Below, piece after piece: positions 1 through 12,200 of a stretch of DNA of 64,000 bases. This DNA is from Camelus bactrianus (lineage: Eukaryota; Chordata; Mammalia; Artiodactyla; Camelidae). The stretch lies in assembly GCF_048773025.1 (NCBI RefSeq), contig NW_027413959.1:1364001-1428000 (forward strand). Reading direction: 5' to 3'. Made by a program: the position numbers and the translations under genes. The first letter of the stretch is position 1. Each line of letters begins with the position of its first letter. The notes under the pieces are model-generated. The model was not told where the DNA came from. It did no database searches and saw only the letters and a list, made by a program, of their open reading frames with translations.

Positions 1-2295
1 ATCCCCATGGACAGGGGAGGTAATTAGCGGGCTTCCACCTGCCAGGGAACACCTGTGACACCAGGCAGCTGCGTGGAGGGCGGCCCCGAACCTCCCCCAC
101 ACAGTCAACCGTGTTCCGGAATTCTGAGTGTGGGGAGGTTCCGTCTTCTGTCTGCAGCACCCGGGATCTCCTAGGAGCCATTCGAGTGTCTTCCCAGAGT
201 CCCTCCCTGTGCGTGCTGCCGGGGAAAGGAGGGGGTTGTGCTGGAAACGCAGGTAGCATCTAGTGCCTCCCCATGGACAGGGGAGGTAATAGCCGACTTC
301 CACCTGCCAGGGAACACCTGTGACACCAGGCAGCTGCGTGGAGGGCGGCCCTGAACCTCACCCACACAGTCACACTTGTTCCGGAATTCTGAGTGTGGGG
401 AGGTTCCGTCTTCTGTCTGCAGCACCCGGGATCTCCTAGGAGCCATTCAAGTGTCTTCCCAGAGTCCCTCCCTGTGCGGGCTGCCGGGGAAAGGAAGGGG
501 TTGTGCTGGAAAAGCAGGTAGCATCTAGTGCCTCCCCATGGACAGGGGAGGTAATTAGCGGACTTCCACCTGCCAGGGAACACCTGTGACACCAGGCAGC
601 TGCGTGGAGGGCGGCCCTGAACCTCCCCCACACAGTCAACCGTGTTCCGGAATTCTGATTGTGGGGAGGTTCCGTCTTCTGTCTGCAGCACCCGGGTTCT
701 CCTAGGAGCCCTTCGAGTGTCTTCCCTGAGTCCCTCCCTCTGCGGGCTGCCGGGGAAATGCGGGGGTTGGGCTGGAAAAGCAGGTTGCATCTTGTGCCTC
801 CCCATGGACAAGGGAGGTAATTAGCGGACTTCCCCCTGCCAGGGAACACCTGTGACACCAGGCAGCTGCGTGGATGGCGGCCCCGAACCTCCCCCACACA
901 GTCAGCCGTGTTCCGGAATTCTGAGGGTGGGGAGGTTCCGTCTTCTGTCTGCAGCACCCGGGATCTCCTAGGAGCCATTCGAGTGTCTTCCCAGAGTCCC
1001 TCCCTGTGCGTGCTGCCGGGGAAAGGAGGGGGTTGTGCTGGAAACGCAGGTAGCATCTAGTGCCTCCCCATGGACAGGGGAGGTAATAGCGGACTTCCAC
1101 CTGCCAGGGAACACCTGTGACACCAGGCAGCTGCGTGGAGGGCGGCCCCGAACCTCCCCCACACAGTCAACCGTGTTCCGGAATTCTGAGTGTGGGGAGG
1201 TTCCGTCTTCTGTCTGCAGCACCCGGGATCTCTTAGGAGCCCTTCGAGTGTCTCCCCAGAGTCCCTCCCTGTGCGGGTTGCCGGGGAAAGGAGGGGGTTG
1301 TGCTGGAAACGCAGGTAGCATCTAGTGCCTCCCCATGGACAGGGGAGGTAATTAGCGGACTTCCACCTGCCAGGGAACACCTGTGACACAAGGCAGCTGC
1401 GTGGAGGGCGGCCCCGAACCTCCCCCACACAGTCATCCGTGTTCCGGAATTCTGAGTGTGGGGAGGTTCCGTCTTCTGTCTGCAGCACCCGGGATCTCCT
1501 AGGAGCCATTCGAGTGTCTTCCCAGAGTCCCTCCCTGTGCGGGCTGCCGGGGAAAGGAGGGGGTTGTGTTGGAAACGCAGGTAGCATCTAGTGCCTCCCC
1601 ATGGACAGGAGAGGTAATTAGCGGACTTCCACCTGCCAGGGAACACCTGTGACACCAGGCAGCTGCGTGGAGGGCGGCCCTGAACCTCACCCACACAGTC
1701 ACACGTGTTCCGGAATTCTGAGTGTTTGGAGGATCTGTCTTCTGTCTGCAGCACTCGGGATCTCCTAGGAGCCATTCAAGTGTCTTCCCAGAGTCCCTCC
1801 CTGTGCGGGATGCCGGGGAAAGGAGGGGGTTGTGCTGGAAACGCAGGTAGCATCTAGTGCCTCCCCATGGACAGGGGAGGTAATTAGCGGACTTCCACCT
1901 GCCAGGGAACACCTGTGACACCAGGCAGATAAGTGGAGGGCGGCCCCGAACCTCACCCACACAGTCAACCGTGTTCCGGAATTCTGAGTGTGGGGAGGTT
2001 CCGTCTTCTGTCTGCAGCACCCGGGATATCTTAGGAGCCCTTCGAGTGTCTTCCCAGAGTCCCTCCCTGTGCGGGTTGCCGGGGAAAGGAGGGGTTTTGC
2101 TGGAAACGCAGGTAGCATCTAGTGCCTCCCCATGGACAGGGGAGGTAATTAGCGGACTTCCACCTGCCAGGGAACACCTGTGACACCAGGCAGCTGCGTG
2201 GAGGGCGGCCTCGAACCTCCCCCACACAGTCAGCCGTGTTCCGGAATTCTGAGTGTGGGGAGGTTCCGTCTTCGGTCTGCAGCACCCGGGATCTC
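1..2295. repeat. Lead-in block, collinear with 21.4-22.8 kb and 35.5-36.9 kb
   Basis: About nine monomers. From about 970 onward their private variants occur in the same order at +20,471 (77 monomers) and +34,561 (130 monomers). One shared marker is a 1-bp deletion giving GGTAATAGCGG at about 1,082, 21,553 and 35,646. Another is a G-run shortened by one base at about 2,092, 22,563 and 36,653. The first 970 bases include one G-quadruplex-class monomer (motif at 744-771) and do not follow this collinearity. Confidence 0.8.
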
Positions 2296-5200
2296 CTAGG
2301 AGCCATTCGAGTGTCTTCCCAGAGTCCCTCCCTGTGCGGGCTGCCGGGGAAAGGAGGGGGTTGTGCTGGAAACGCAGGTAGCATCTAGTGCCTCCCCATG
2401 GACAGGGGAGGTAATTAGCGGACTTCCACCTGCCAGGGAACACCTGTGACACCAGGCAGCTGCGTGGAGGGCGGCCCTGAACCTCACCCACACAGTCAAC
2501 CGTGTTCCGGAATTCTGAGTGTGGGGAGGTTCCGTCTTCTGTCTGCAGCACCCGGGATCTCCTAGGAGCCATTCGAGTGTCTTCCCAGAGTCCCTCCCTG
2601 TGCGGGCTGCCGGGGAAAGGAGGGGGTTGTCCTGGAAACGCAGGTAGCATCTAGTGCCTCCCCATGGACAGGGGAGGTAATTAGCGGACTTCCACCTGCC
2701 AGGGAACACCTGTGACACCAGGCAGCTGCGTGTAGGGCGGCCCTGAACCTCACCCACACAGTCACACTTGTTCCGGAATTCTGAGTGTGGGGAGGTTCCG
2801 TCTTCTGTCTGCAGCACCCGGGATCTCCTAGGAGCCATTCAAGTGTCTTCCCAGAGTCCCTCCCTGTGCGGGCTGCCGGGGAAAGGAGGGGGTTGTGCTG
2901 GAAACGCAGGTAGCATCTAGTGCCTCCCCATGGACAGGGGAGGTAATTAGCGGACTTCCACCTGCCAGGGAACACCTGTGACACCAGGCAGCTGCGTGGA
3001 GGGCGGCCCTGAACCTCCCCCACACAGTCAACCGTGTTCCGGAATTCTGAGTGTGGGGAGGTTCCGTCTTCTGTCTGCAGCACCCGGGTTCTACTAGGAG
3101 CCCTTCGAGTGTCTTCCCAGAGTCCCTCACTGTGCGGGCTCCCGGGGAAAGGCGGGGGTTGGGCTGGAAAAGCAGGTTGCATCTTGTGCCTCCCCATGGA
3201 CAAGGGAGGTAATTAGCGGACTTCCCCCTGCCAGGGAACACCTGTGACACCAGGCAGCTGCGTGGAGGGCGGCCCCGAACCTCCCCCACACAGTGAGCCG
3301 TGTTCCGGAATTCTGAGGGTGAGGAGGTTCCGTCTTCTGTCTGCAGCACCCGGGATCTCCTAGGAGCCATTCGAGTGTCTTCCCAGAGTCCCTCCCTGTG
3401 CGGGCTGCCGGGGAAAGGAGGGGGTTTTGCTGGAAACGCAGGTAGCATCTAGTGAATCCCCATGGACAGGGGAGGTAATTAGCGGGCTTCCACCTGCCAG
3501 GGAACACCTGTGACACCAGGCAGCTGCGTGGAGGGCGGCCCCGAACCTCCCCCACACAGTCAACCGTGTTCCGGAATTCTGAGTGTGGGGAGGTTCCGTC
3601 TTCTGTCTGCAGCACCCGGGATCTCTTAGGAGCCATTCGAGTGTCTTCCCAGAGTCCCTCCCTGTGCGGGTTGCCGGGGAAAGGAGGGGGTTGTGCTGGA
3701 AACGCAGGTAGCATCTATTGCCTCCCCATGGACAGGGGAGGTAATTAGCAGACTTCCACCTGCCAGGGAACACCTGTGACACCAGGCAGCTGCGTGGAGG
3801 GCGGCCCTGAACCTCACCCACACAGTCACACGTGTTCCGGAATTCTGAGTGTGGGGAGGTTCCGTCTTCTGTCTGCAGCACCCGGGATCTCCTAGGAGCC
3901 ATTCGAGTGTCTTCCCAGAGTCCCTCCCTGTGCGGGCTGCCGGGGAAAGGAGGGGGTTGTGCTGGAAACGCAGGTAGCATCTAGTGCCTCCCCATGGACA
4001 GGGGAGGTAATTAGCGGACTTCCACCTGCCAGGGAACACCTGTGACACCAGGCAGCTGCGTGGAGGGCGGCCCCGAAACTCACCCACACAGTCAACCGTG
4101 TTCCGGAATTCTGAGTGTGGGGAGGTTCCGTCTTCTGTCTGCAGCACCCGGGATCTCCTAGGAGCCCTTCGAGTGTCTTCCCAGAGTCCCTCCCTGTGCG
4201 GGTTGCCGGGGAAAGGAGGGGGTTGTGCTGGAAACGCAGGTAGCATCTAGTGCCTCCCCATGGACAGGGGAGGTAATTAGCGGACTTCCACCTGCCAGGG
4301 AACACATGTGACACCAGGCAGCTGCGTGGAGGGCGGCCCCGAACCTCCCCCACACAGTCATCCGTGTTCCGGAATTCTGAGTGTGGGGAGGTTCCGTCTT
4401 CTGTCTGCAGCACCCGGGATCTCCTAGGAGCCATTCGAATGTCTTCCCAGAGTCCCTCCCTGTGCGGGCTGCCGGGGAAAGGAGGGGGTTGTGCTGGAAA
4501 CGCAGGTAGAATCTAGTGCCTCCCCATGGACAGGGGAGGTAATTAGCGGACTTCCACCTGCCAGGGAACACCTGTGACACCAGGCAGCTGCGTGGAGGGC
4601 GGCCCCGAAACTCCCCAACACAGTCAACCGTGTTCCGGATTTCTGAGTGTGGGGAGGTTCCGTCTTCTGTCTGCAGCACCCGGGATCTCCTAGGAGCCCT
4701 TCGAGTGTCTTCCCAGAGTCCTTCCCTGTGCGGGCTGCCGGGGAAAGGAGGGGGTTGTGCTGGAAACGCAGGTAGCATCTAGTGCCTCCCCATGGACAGG
4801 GGAGGTAATTAGCGGACTTCCACCTGCCAGGGAACACCTGTGACACAAGGCAGCTCCGTGGAGGGCGGCCCCGAACCTCCCCCACACAGTCATCTGTGTT
4901 CCGGAATTCTGAGTGTGGGGAGGATCCGTCTTCTGTCTGCAGCACCCGGGATCTCCTAGGAGCCCTTCGAGAGTCTTCCCCGAGTCACTTCCGGTGCGGG
5001 CTGCTGGGGAAAGGAGGGGGTTGGGCGGAAAAGCAGGTAGCATCTAGTGCCTCCCCATGGACAAGGGAGGTAATTAGCGGACTTCCCCCTGCCAGGGAAC
5101 AACTGTGAAACCAGGAAGCTGCGTGGAGTGCGGCCCTAAACCTCACCCACACAGTCACTCGTGTTCCGGAATTCTGAGTGTGGGGAGGTTCCGTCTTCTG

Positions 5201-8200
5201 TCTGCAGCACCCGGGATCTCCTAGGAGCCCTTCGAGTGTCTTCCCCGAATCCCTCCCACTGCGGGCTGCCGGTGAAAGGCGGGGGTTGTGCTGGAAAAGC
5301 AGGTAGCATCTTGTGCCTCCCCATGGACAAGGGAGGTAATTAGCGGACTTCCCCCTGCCAGGGAACACCTGTGACACCAGGCAGCTGCGTGGAGGGCGGC
5401 CCCGAACCTCACCCACACAGTCAACCGTGTTCCGGAATTCTGAGTGTGGGGAGGTTCCGTCTTCTGTCTGCAGCACCCGGGATCTCCTAGGAGCCCTTCG
5501 AGTGTCTTCCCAGAGTCCCTCCCTGTGCGGGTTGCCGGGGAAAGGAGGGGGTTGTGCTGGAAACGCAGGTAGAATCTAGTGCCTCCCCATGGACATGGGA
5601 GGTAATTAGCGGACTTCCACCTGCCAGGGAACACCTGTGACACAAGGCAGCTGCGTGGAGGGCGGAAACGAACCTCCCCCACACAGTCAACCGTGTTCCG
5701 GAATTCTGAGTGTGGGGAGGTTCTGTCTTCTGTCTGCAGCACCCGGGATCTCTTAGGAGCCCTTCGAGTGTCTTCCAAGAGTCCGTCCCTGTGCGGGTTG
5801 CCGGGGAAAGAGGGGGTTGTGCTGGAAACGCAGGTAGCATCTAGTGCCTCCCCATGGACAGGGGAGGTAATTAGCGGACTTCCACCTGCCAGGGAACACC
5901 TGTGACACAAGGCAGCTGCGTGGAGGGCGGTCCCGAACCTCCCCCACACAGTCATCCGTGTTCCGGAATTCTGAGTGTGGGGAGGTTCCGTCTTCTGTCT
6001 GCAGCACCCGGGATCTCCTAGGAGCCATTCGAGTGTCTTCCCAGAGTCCCTCCCTGTGCGGGCTGCCGGGGAAAGGAGGGGGTTGTGCTGGAAAGGCAGG
6101 TAGCATCTAGTGCCTCCCCATGGACAGGGGAGGTAATTAGCGGACTTCCACCTGCCAGGGAACACCTGTGACACCAGGCAGCTGCGTGGAGGGCGGCCCT
6201 GAACCTCACCCACACAGTCACACGTGTTCCGGAATTCTGAGTGTGGGGAGGTTCCGTCTTCTCTCTGCAGCACCCGGGTTCTGCTAGAAGCCTTCGAGTG
6301 TCTTCCCAGAGTCCCTCCCTGTGCGGGCTGCCGGGGAAAGTCGGGGGTTGGGCTGGAAAAGCAGGTTGCATCTTGTGCCTCCCCATGGACAAGGGAGGTA
6401 ATTAGCGGACTTCCCCCTGCCAGGGAACACCTGTGACACCAGGCAGCTGCGTGGAGGGCGGCCCCAAACATCCCCCACACAGTCAGCCGTGTTCCGGAAT
6501 TCTGAGGGTGGGGAGGTTCCGTCTTCTGTCTGCAGCACCCGGGATCTCCTAGGAGCCATTCGAGTGTCTTCCCAGAGTCCCTCACTGTGCGGGCTGCCGG
6601 GGAAAGGAGTGGGTTGTGCTGGAAACGCAGGTAGCATCTAGTGCCTCCCCATGGACAGGGGAGGTAATTAGCGGACTTCCACCTGCCAGGGAACACCTGT
6701 GACACAAGGCAGCTGCGTGGAGGGCGGCCCTGAACCACACCCACACAGTCACACGTGTTCCGGAATTCTGAGTGTGGGGAGGTTCCGTCTTCTGTCTGCA
6801 GCACCCGGGATCTCCTAGGAGCCATTCGAGTGTCTTCCCAGAGTCCCTCCCTGTGCGGGCTGCCGGGGAAAGGAGGGGGTTGTGCTGGAAACGCAGGTAG
6901 CATCTAGTGCCTCCCCATGGACAGGGGAGGTAATTAGCGGACTTCCACCTGCCAGGGAACACCTGTGACACCAGGCAGCTGCGTGGAGGGCGGCCCTGAA
7001 CCTCACCCACACAGTCACACGTGTTCCGGAATTCTGTGTGTGGGGAGGTTCCGTCTTCTGTCTGCAGCACCCGGGTTCTCCTAGGAGCCCTTCGAGTGAC
7101 TTCCCAGAGTCCCTCCCTGTGCGGGCTGCCGGGGAAAGGCTGGGGTTGGGCTGGAAAAGCAGGTTGCATCTTGTGCCTCCCCATGGACAAGGGAGGTAAT
7201 TAGCGGACTTCCCCCTGCCAGGGAACACCTGTGACACCAGGCAGCTGCGTGGAGGGCGGCCCCGAACCTCCCCCACACAGTCAGCCGTGTTCCGGAATTC
7301 TGAGGGTGGGGAGGTTCCGTCTTCTGTCTGCCGCACCCGGGATCTCCTAGGAGCCATTCGAGTGTCTTCCCAGAGTCCCTCCCTGTGCTGGCTGCCGGGG
7401 AAAGGAGAGGGTTGTGCTGGAAACGCAGGTAGCATCTATTGCCTCCCCATGGACACGGGAGGTAATTAGCGGACTTCCACCTGCCAGGGAACCCCTGTGA
7501 CACCAGGCAGCTGCGTGGAGGGCGGCCCCGAACCTCCCCCACACAGTCAACCGTGTTCCGGAATTCTGAGTGTGGGGAGGTTCCGTCTTCTGTCTGCAGC
7601 ACCCGGGATCTCTTAGGAGCCCTTCGAGTGTCTTCCCTGAGTCCCTCCCTGTGCGGGTTCCCGGGGAAAAAAGGGGGTTGTGCTGGAAACGCAGGTAAAA
7701 TCTTGTGCCTCCCCATGGACAGGGGAGGTAATTAGCGGACTTCCACCTGCCAGGGAACACCTGTGACACAAGGCAGCTGCGTGGAGGGCGGCCCCGAACC
7801 TCCCCCACACAGTCATCCGTGTTCCGGAATTCTGAGGGTGGGGAGGTTCCGTCTTCTGTCTGCAGCACCCGGGATCTCCTAGGAGCCATTCGAGTGTCTT
7901 CCCAGAGTCCCTCCCTGTGCGGGCTGCCGGGGAAAGAGGGGGTTGTGCTGGAAGCGCAGGTAGCATCTAGTGCCTCCCCATGGACAGGGGAGGTAATTAG
8001 CGGACTTCCACCTGCCAGGGAACACCTGTGACACCAGGCAGCTGCGTGGAGTGCGGCCTCAAACCTCACCCACACAGTCAACCGTGTTCCGGAATTCTGA
8101 GTGTGGGGAGGTTCCGTCTTCTGTCTGCAGCACCCGGGATCTCTTAGGAGCCCTTCGAGTGTCTTCCCAGAGTCCCTCCCTGTGCGGGTTGCCGGGGAAA

Positions 8201-8473
8201 GGAGGGGGTTGTGCTGGAAACGCAGGTAGCATCTACTGCCTCCCCATGGACAGGGGAGGTAATTAGCCGACTTCCACCTGCCAGGGAACACCTGTGACAC
8301 AAGGCAGCTGCGTGGAGGGCGGCCCCGAACCTCCCCCACACAATCAGCCGTGTTCCGGAATTCTGAGTGTGGGGAGGTTCCGTCTTCTGTCTGCAGCACC
8401 CGGGATCTCCTAGGAGCCATTCGAGTGTCTTCCCAGAGTCCCTCCCTGTGCGGGCTGCCGGGGAAAGGAGGGG
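2296..8473. repeat. Higher-order repeat P, copy 1
   Basis: About 23 monomers whose order of private variants is repeated downstream. The offset is 6,646 bp for roughly 2,296-3,090 and 6,380-6,381 bp from about 3,360 to 8,473. Markers: the divergent segment starting CGAGTCACTTCCGG at 4,981 (partner 11,361); GCGGAAACGAACC near 5,663 (partner near 12,043); CAATCAGCC at 8,341 (partner 14,722). In a 360-base sample (4,981-5,340 against 11,361-11,720) I saw one difference, far fewer than between adjacent monomers. The copy ends where the partner switches to GGAGGTAGTTG at about 14,852. Confidence 0.9.
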
Positions 8474-9298
8474 GTTGTGCTGGAAACGCAGGTAGCATCT
8501 AGTGCCTCCCCATGGACAGGGGAGGTAATTAGCGGACTTCCAACTGCCAGGGAACACCTGTGACACCAGGCAGCTGCGTGGAGGGCGGCCCTGAACCTCA
8601 CCCACACAGTCAACCGTGTTCCGGAATTCTGAGTGTGGGGAGGTTCCGTCTTCTGTCTGCAGCACCCGGGATCTCCTAGGAGCCATTCGAGTGTCTTCCC
8701 AGAGTCCCTCCCTGTGCGGGCTGCCGGGGAAAGGAGGGGGTTGTCCTGGAAACGCAGGTAGCATCTAGTGCCTCCCCATGGACAGGGGAGGTAATTAGCC
8801 GACTTCCACCTGCCAGGGAACACCTGTGACACAAGGCAGCTGCGTGGAGGGCGGCCCCGAACCTCCCCCACACAATCAGCCGTGTTCCGGAATTCTGAGT
8901 GTGGGGAGGTTCCGTCTTCTGTCTGCAGCACCCGGGATCTCCTAGGAGCCATTCGAGTGTCTTCCCAGAGTCCCTCCCTGTGCGGGCTGCCGGGGAAAGG
9001 AGGGGGTTGTGCTGGAAACGCAGGTAGCATCTAGTGCCTCCCCATGGACAGGGGAGGTAATTAGCGGACTTCCAACTGCCAGGGAACACCTGTGACACCA
9101 GGCAGCTGCGTGGAGGGCGGCCCTGAACCTCACCCACACAGTCAACCGTGTTCCGGAATTCTGAGTGTGGGGAGGTTCCGTCTTCTGTCTGCAGCACCCG
9201 GGATCTCCTAGGAGCCATTCGAGTGTCTTCCCAGAGTCCCTCCCTGTGCGGGCTGCCGGGGAAAGGAGGGGGTTGTCCTGGAAACGCAGGTAGCATCT
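8235..9298. repeat. Recent 532-bp (two-monomer) tandem duplication
   Basis: Bases 8,235-8,766 and 8,767-9,298 look the same by eye. Both halves carry the rare variants TTAGCCGAC (8,264 and 8,796), CAATCAGCC (8,341 and 8,873), TTCCAACTG (about 8,540 and 9,072) and TTGTCCTGG (about 8,740 and 9,272). The duplication lies at the junction between the two copies of HOR P, which suggests it arose by a short unequal exchange there. Confidence 0.88.
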
Positions 9299-12200
9299 AG
9301 TGCCTCCCCATGGACAGGGGAGGTAATTAGCGGACTTCCACCTGCCAGGGAACACCTGTGACACCAGGCAGCTGCGTGTAGGGCGGCCCTGAACCTCACC
9401 CACACAGTCACACTTGTTCCGGAATTCTGAGTTTGGGGAGGTTCCGTCTTCTGTCTGCAGCACCCGGGATCTCCTAGGAGCCATTCAAGTGTCTTCCCAG
9501 AGTCCCTCCCTGTGCGGGCTGCCGGGGAAAGGAGGGGGTTGTGCTGGAAACGCAGGTAGCATCTAGTGCCTCCCCATGGACAGGGGAGGTAATTAGCGGA
9601 CTTCCACCTGCCAGGGAACACCTGTGACACCAGGCAGCTGCGTGGAGGGCGGCCCTGAACCTCCCCCACACAGTCAACCGTGTTCCGGAATTCTGAGTGT
9701 GGGGAGGTTCCGTCTTCTGTCTGCAGCACCCGGGTTCTACTAGGAGCCCTTCGAGTGTCTTCCCAGAGTCCCTCCCTGTGCGGGCTGCCGGGGAAAGGAG
9801 GGGGTTTTGCTGGAAACGCAGGTAGCATCTAGTGCCTCCCCATGGACAGGGGAGGTAATTAGCGGGCTTCCACCTGCCAGGGAACACCTGTGACACCAGG
9901 CAGCTGCGTGGAGGGCGGCCCCGAACCTCCCCCACACAGTCAACCGTGTTCCGGAATTCTGAGTGTGGGGAGGTTCCGTCTTCTGTCTGCAGCACCCGGG
10001 ATCTCTTAGGAGCCATTCGAGTGTCTTCCCAGAGTCCCTCCCTGTGCGGGTTGCCGGGGAAAGGAGGGGGTTGTGCTGGAAACGCAGGTAGCATCTAGTG
10101 CCTCCCCATGGACAGGGGAGGTAATTAGCAGACTTCCACCTGCCAGGGAACACCTGTGACACCAGGCAGCTGCGTGGAGGGCGGCCCTGAACCTCACCCA
10201 CACAGTCACACGTGTTCCGGAATTCTGAGTGTGGGGAGGTTCCGTCTTCTGTCTGCAGCACCCGGGATCTCCTAGGAGCCATTCGAGTGTCTTCCCAGAG
10301 TCCCTCCCTGTGCGGGCTGCCGGGGAAAGGAGGGGGTTGTGCTGGAAACGCAGGTAGCATCTAGTGCCTCCCCATGGACAGGGGAGGTAATTAGCGGACT
10401 TCCACCTGCCAGGGAACACCTGTGACACCAGGCAGCTGCGTGGAGGGCGGCCCCGAAACTCACCCACACAGTCAACCGTGTTCCGGAATTCTGAGTGTGG
10501 GGAGGTTCCGTCTTCTGTCTGCAGCACCCGGGATCTCCTAGGAGCCCTTCGAGTGTCTTCCCAGAGTCCCTCCCTGTGCGGGTTGCCGGGGAAAGGAGGG
10601 GGTTGTGCTGGAAACGCAGGTAGCATCTAGTGCCTCCCCATGGACAGGGGAGGTAATTAGCGGACTTCCACCTGCCAGGGAACACATGTGACACCAGGCA
10701 GCTGCGTGGAGGGCGGCCCCGAACCTCCCCCACACAGTCATCCGTGTTCCGGAATTCTGAGTGTGGGGAGGTTCCGTCTTCTGTCTGCAGCACCCGGGAT
10801 CTCCTAGGAGCCATTCGAGTGTCTTCCCAGAGTCCCTCCCTGTGCGGGCTGCCGGGGAAAGGAGGGGGTTGTGCTGGAAACGCAGGTAGCATCTAGTGCC
10901 TCCCCATGGACAGGGGAGGTAATTAGCGGACTTCCACCTGCCAGGGAACACCTGTGACACCAGGCAGCTGCGTGGAGGGCGGCCCCGAAACTCCCCAACA
11001 CAGTCAACCGTGTTCCGGATTTCTGAGTGTGGGGAGGTTCCGTCTTCTGTCTGCAGCACCCGGGATCTCCTAGGAGCCCTTCGAGTGTCTTCCCAGAGTC
11101 CTTCCCTGTGCGGGCTGCCGGGGAAAGGAGGGGGTTGTGCTGGAAACGCAGGTAGCATCTAGTGCCTCCCCATGGACAGGGGAGGTAATTAGCGGACTTC
11201 CACCTGCCAGGGAACACCTGTGACACAAGGCAGCTCCGTGGAGGGCGGCCCCGAACCTCCCCCACACAGTCATCTGTGTTCCGGAATTCTGAGTGTGGGG
11301 AGGATCCGTCTTCTGTCTGCAGCACCCGGGATCTCCTAGGAGCCCTTCGAGAGTCTTCCCCGAGTCACTTCCGGTGCGGGCTGCTGGGGAAAGGAAGGGG
11401 TTGGGCGGAAAAGCAGGTAGCATCTAGTGCCTCCCCATGGACAAGGGAGGTAATTAGCGGACTTCCCCCTGCCAGGGAACAACTGTGAAACCAGGAAGCT
11501 GCGTGGAGTGCGGCCCTAAACCTCACCCACACAGTCACTCGTGTTCCGGAATTCTGAGTGTGGGGAGGTTCCGTCTTCTGTCTGCAGCACCCGGGATCTC
11601 CTAGGAGCCCTTCGAGTGTCTTCCCCGAATCCCTCCCACTGCGGGCTGCCGGTGAAAGGCGGGGGTTGTGCTGGAAAAGCAGGTAGCATCTTGTGCCTCC
11701 CCATGGACAAGGGAGGTAATTAGCGGACTTCCCCCTGCCAGGGAACACCTGTGACACCAGGCAGCTGCGTGGAGGGCGGCCCCGAACCTCACCCACACAG
11801 TCAACCGTGTTCCGGAATACTGAGTGTGGGGAGGTTCCGTCTTCTGTCTGCAGCACCCGGGATCTCCTAGGAGCCCTTCGAGTGTCTTCCCAGAGTCCCT
11901 CCCTGTGCGGGTTGCCGGGGAAAGGAGGGGGTTGTGCTGGAAACGCAGGTAGAATCTAGTGCCTCCCCATGGACATGGGAGGTAATTAGCGGACTTCCAC
12001 CTGCCAGGGAACACCTGTGACACAAGGCAGCTGCGTGGAGGGCGGAAACGAACCTCCCCCACACAGTCAACCGTGTTCCGGAATTCTGAGTGTGGGGAGG
12101 TTCTGTCTTCTGTCTGCAGCACCCGGGATCTCTTAGGAGCCCTTCGAGTGTCTTCCAAGAGTCCGTCCCTGTGCGGGTTGCCGGGGAAAGAGGGGGTTGT

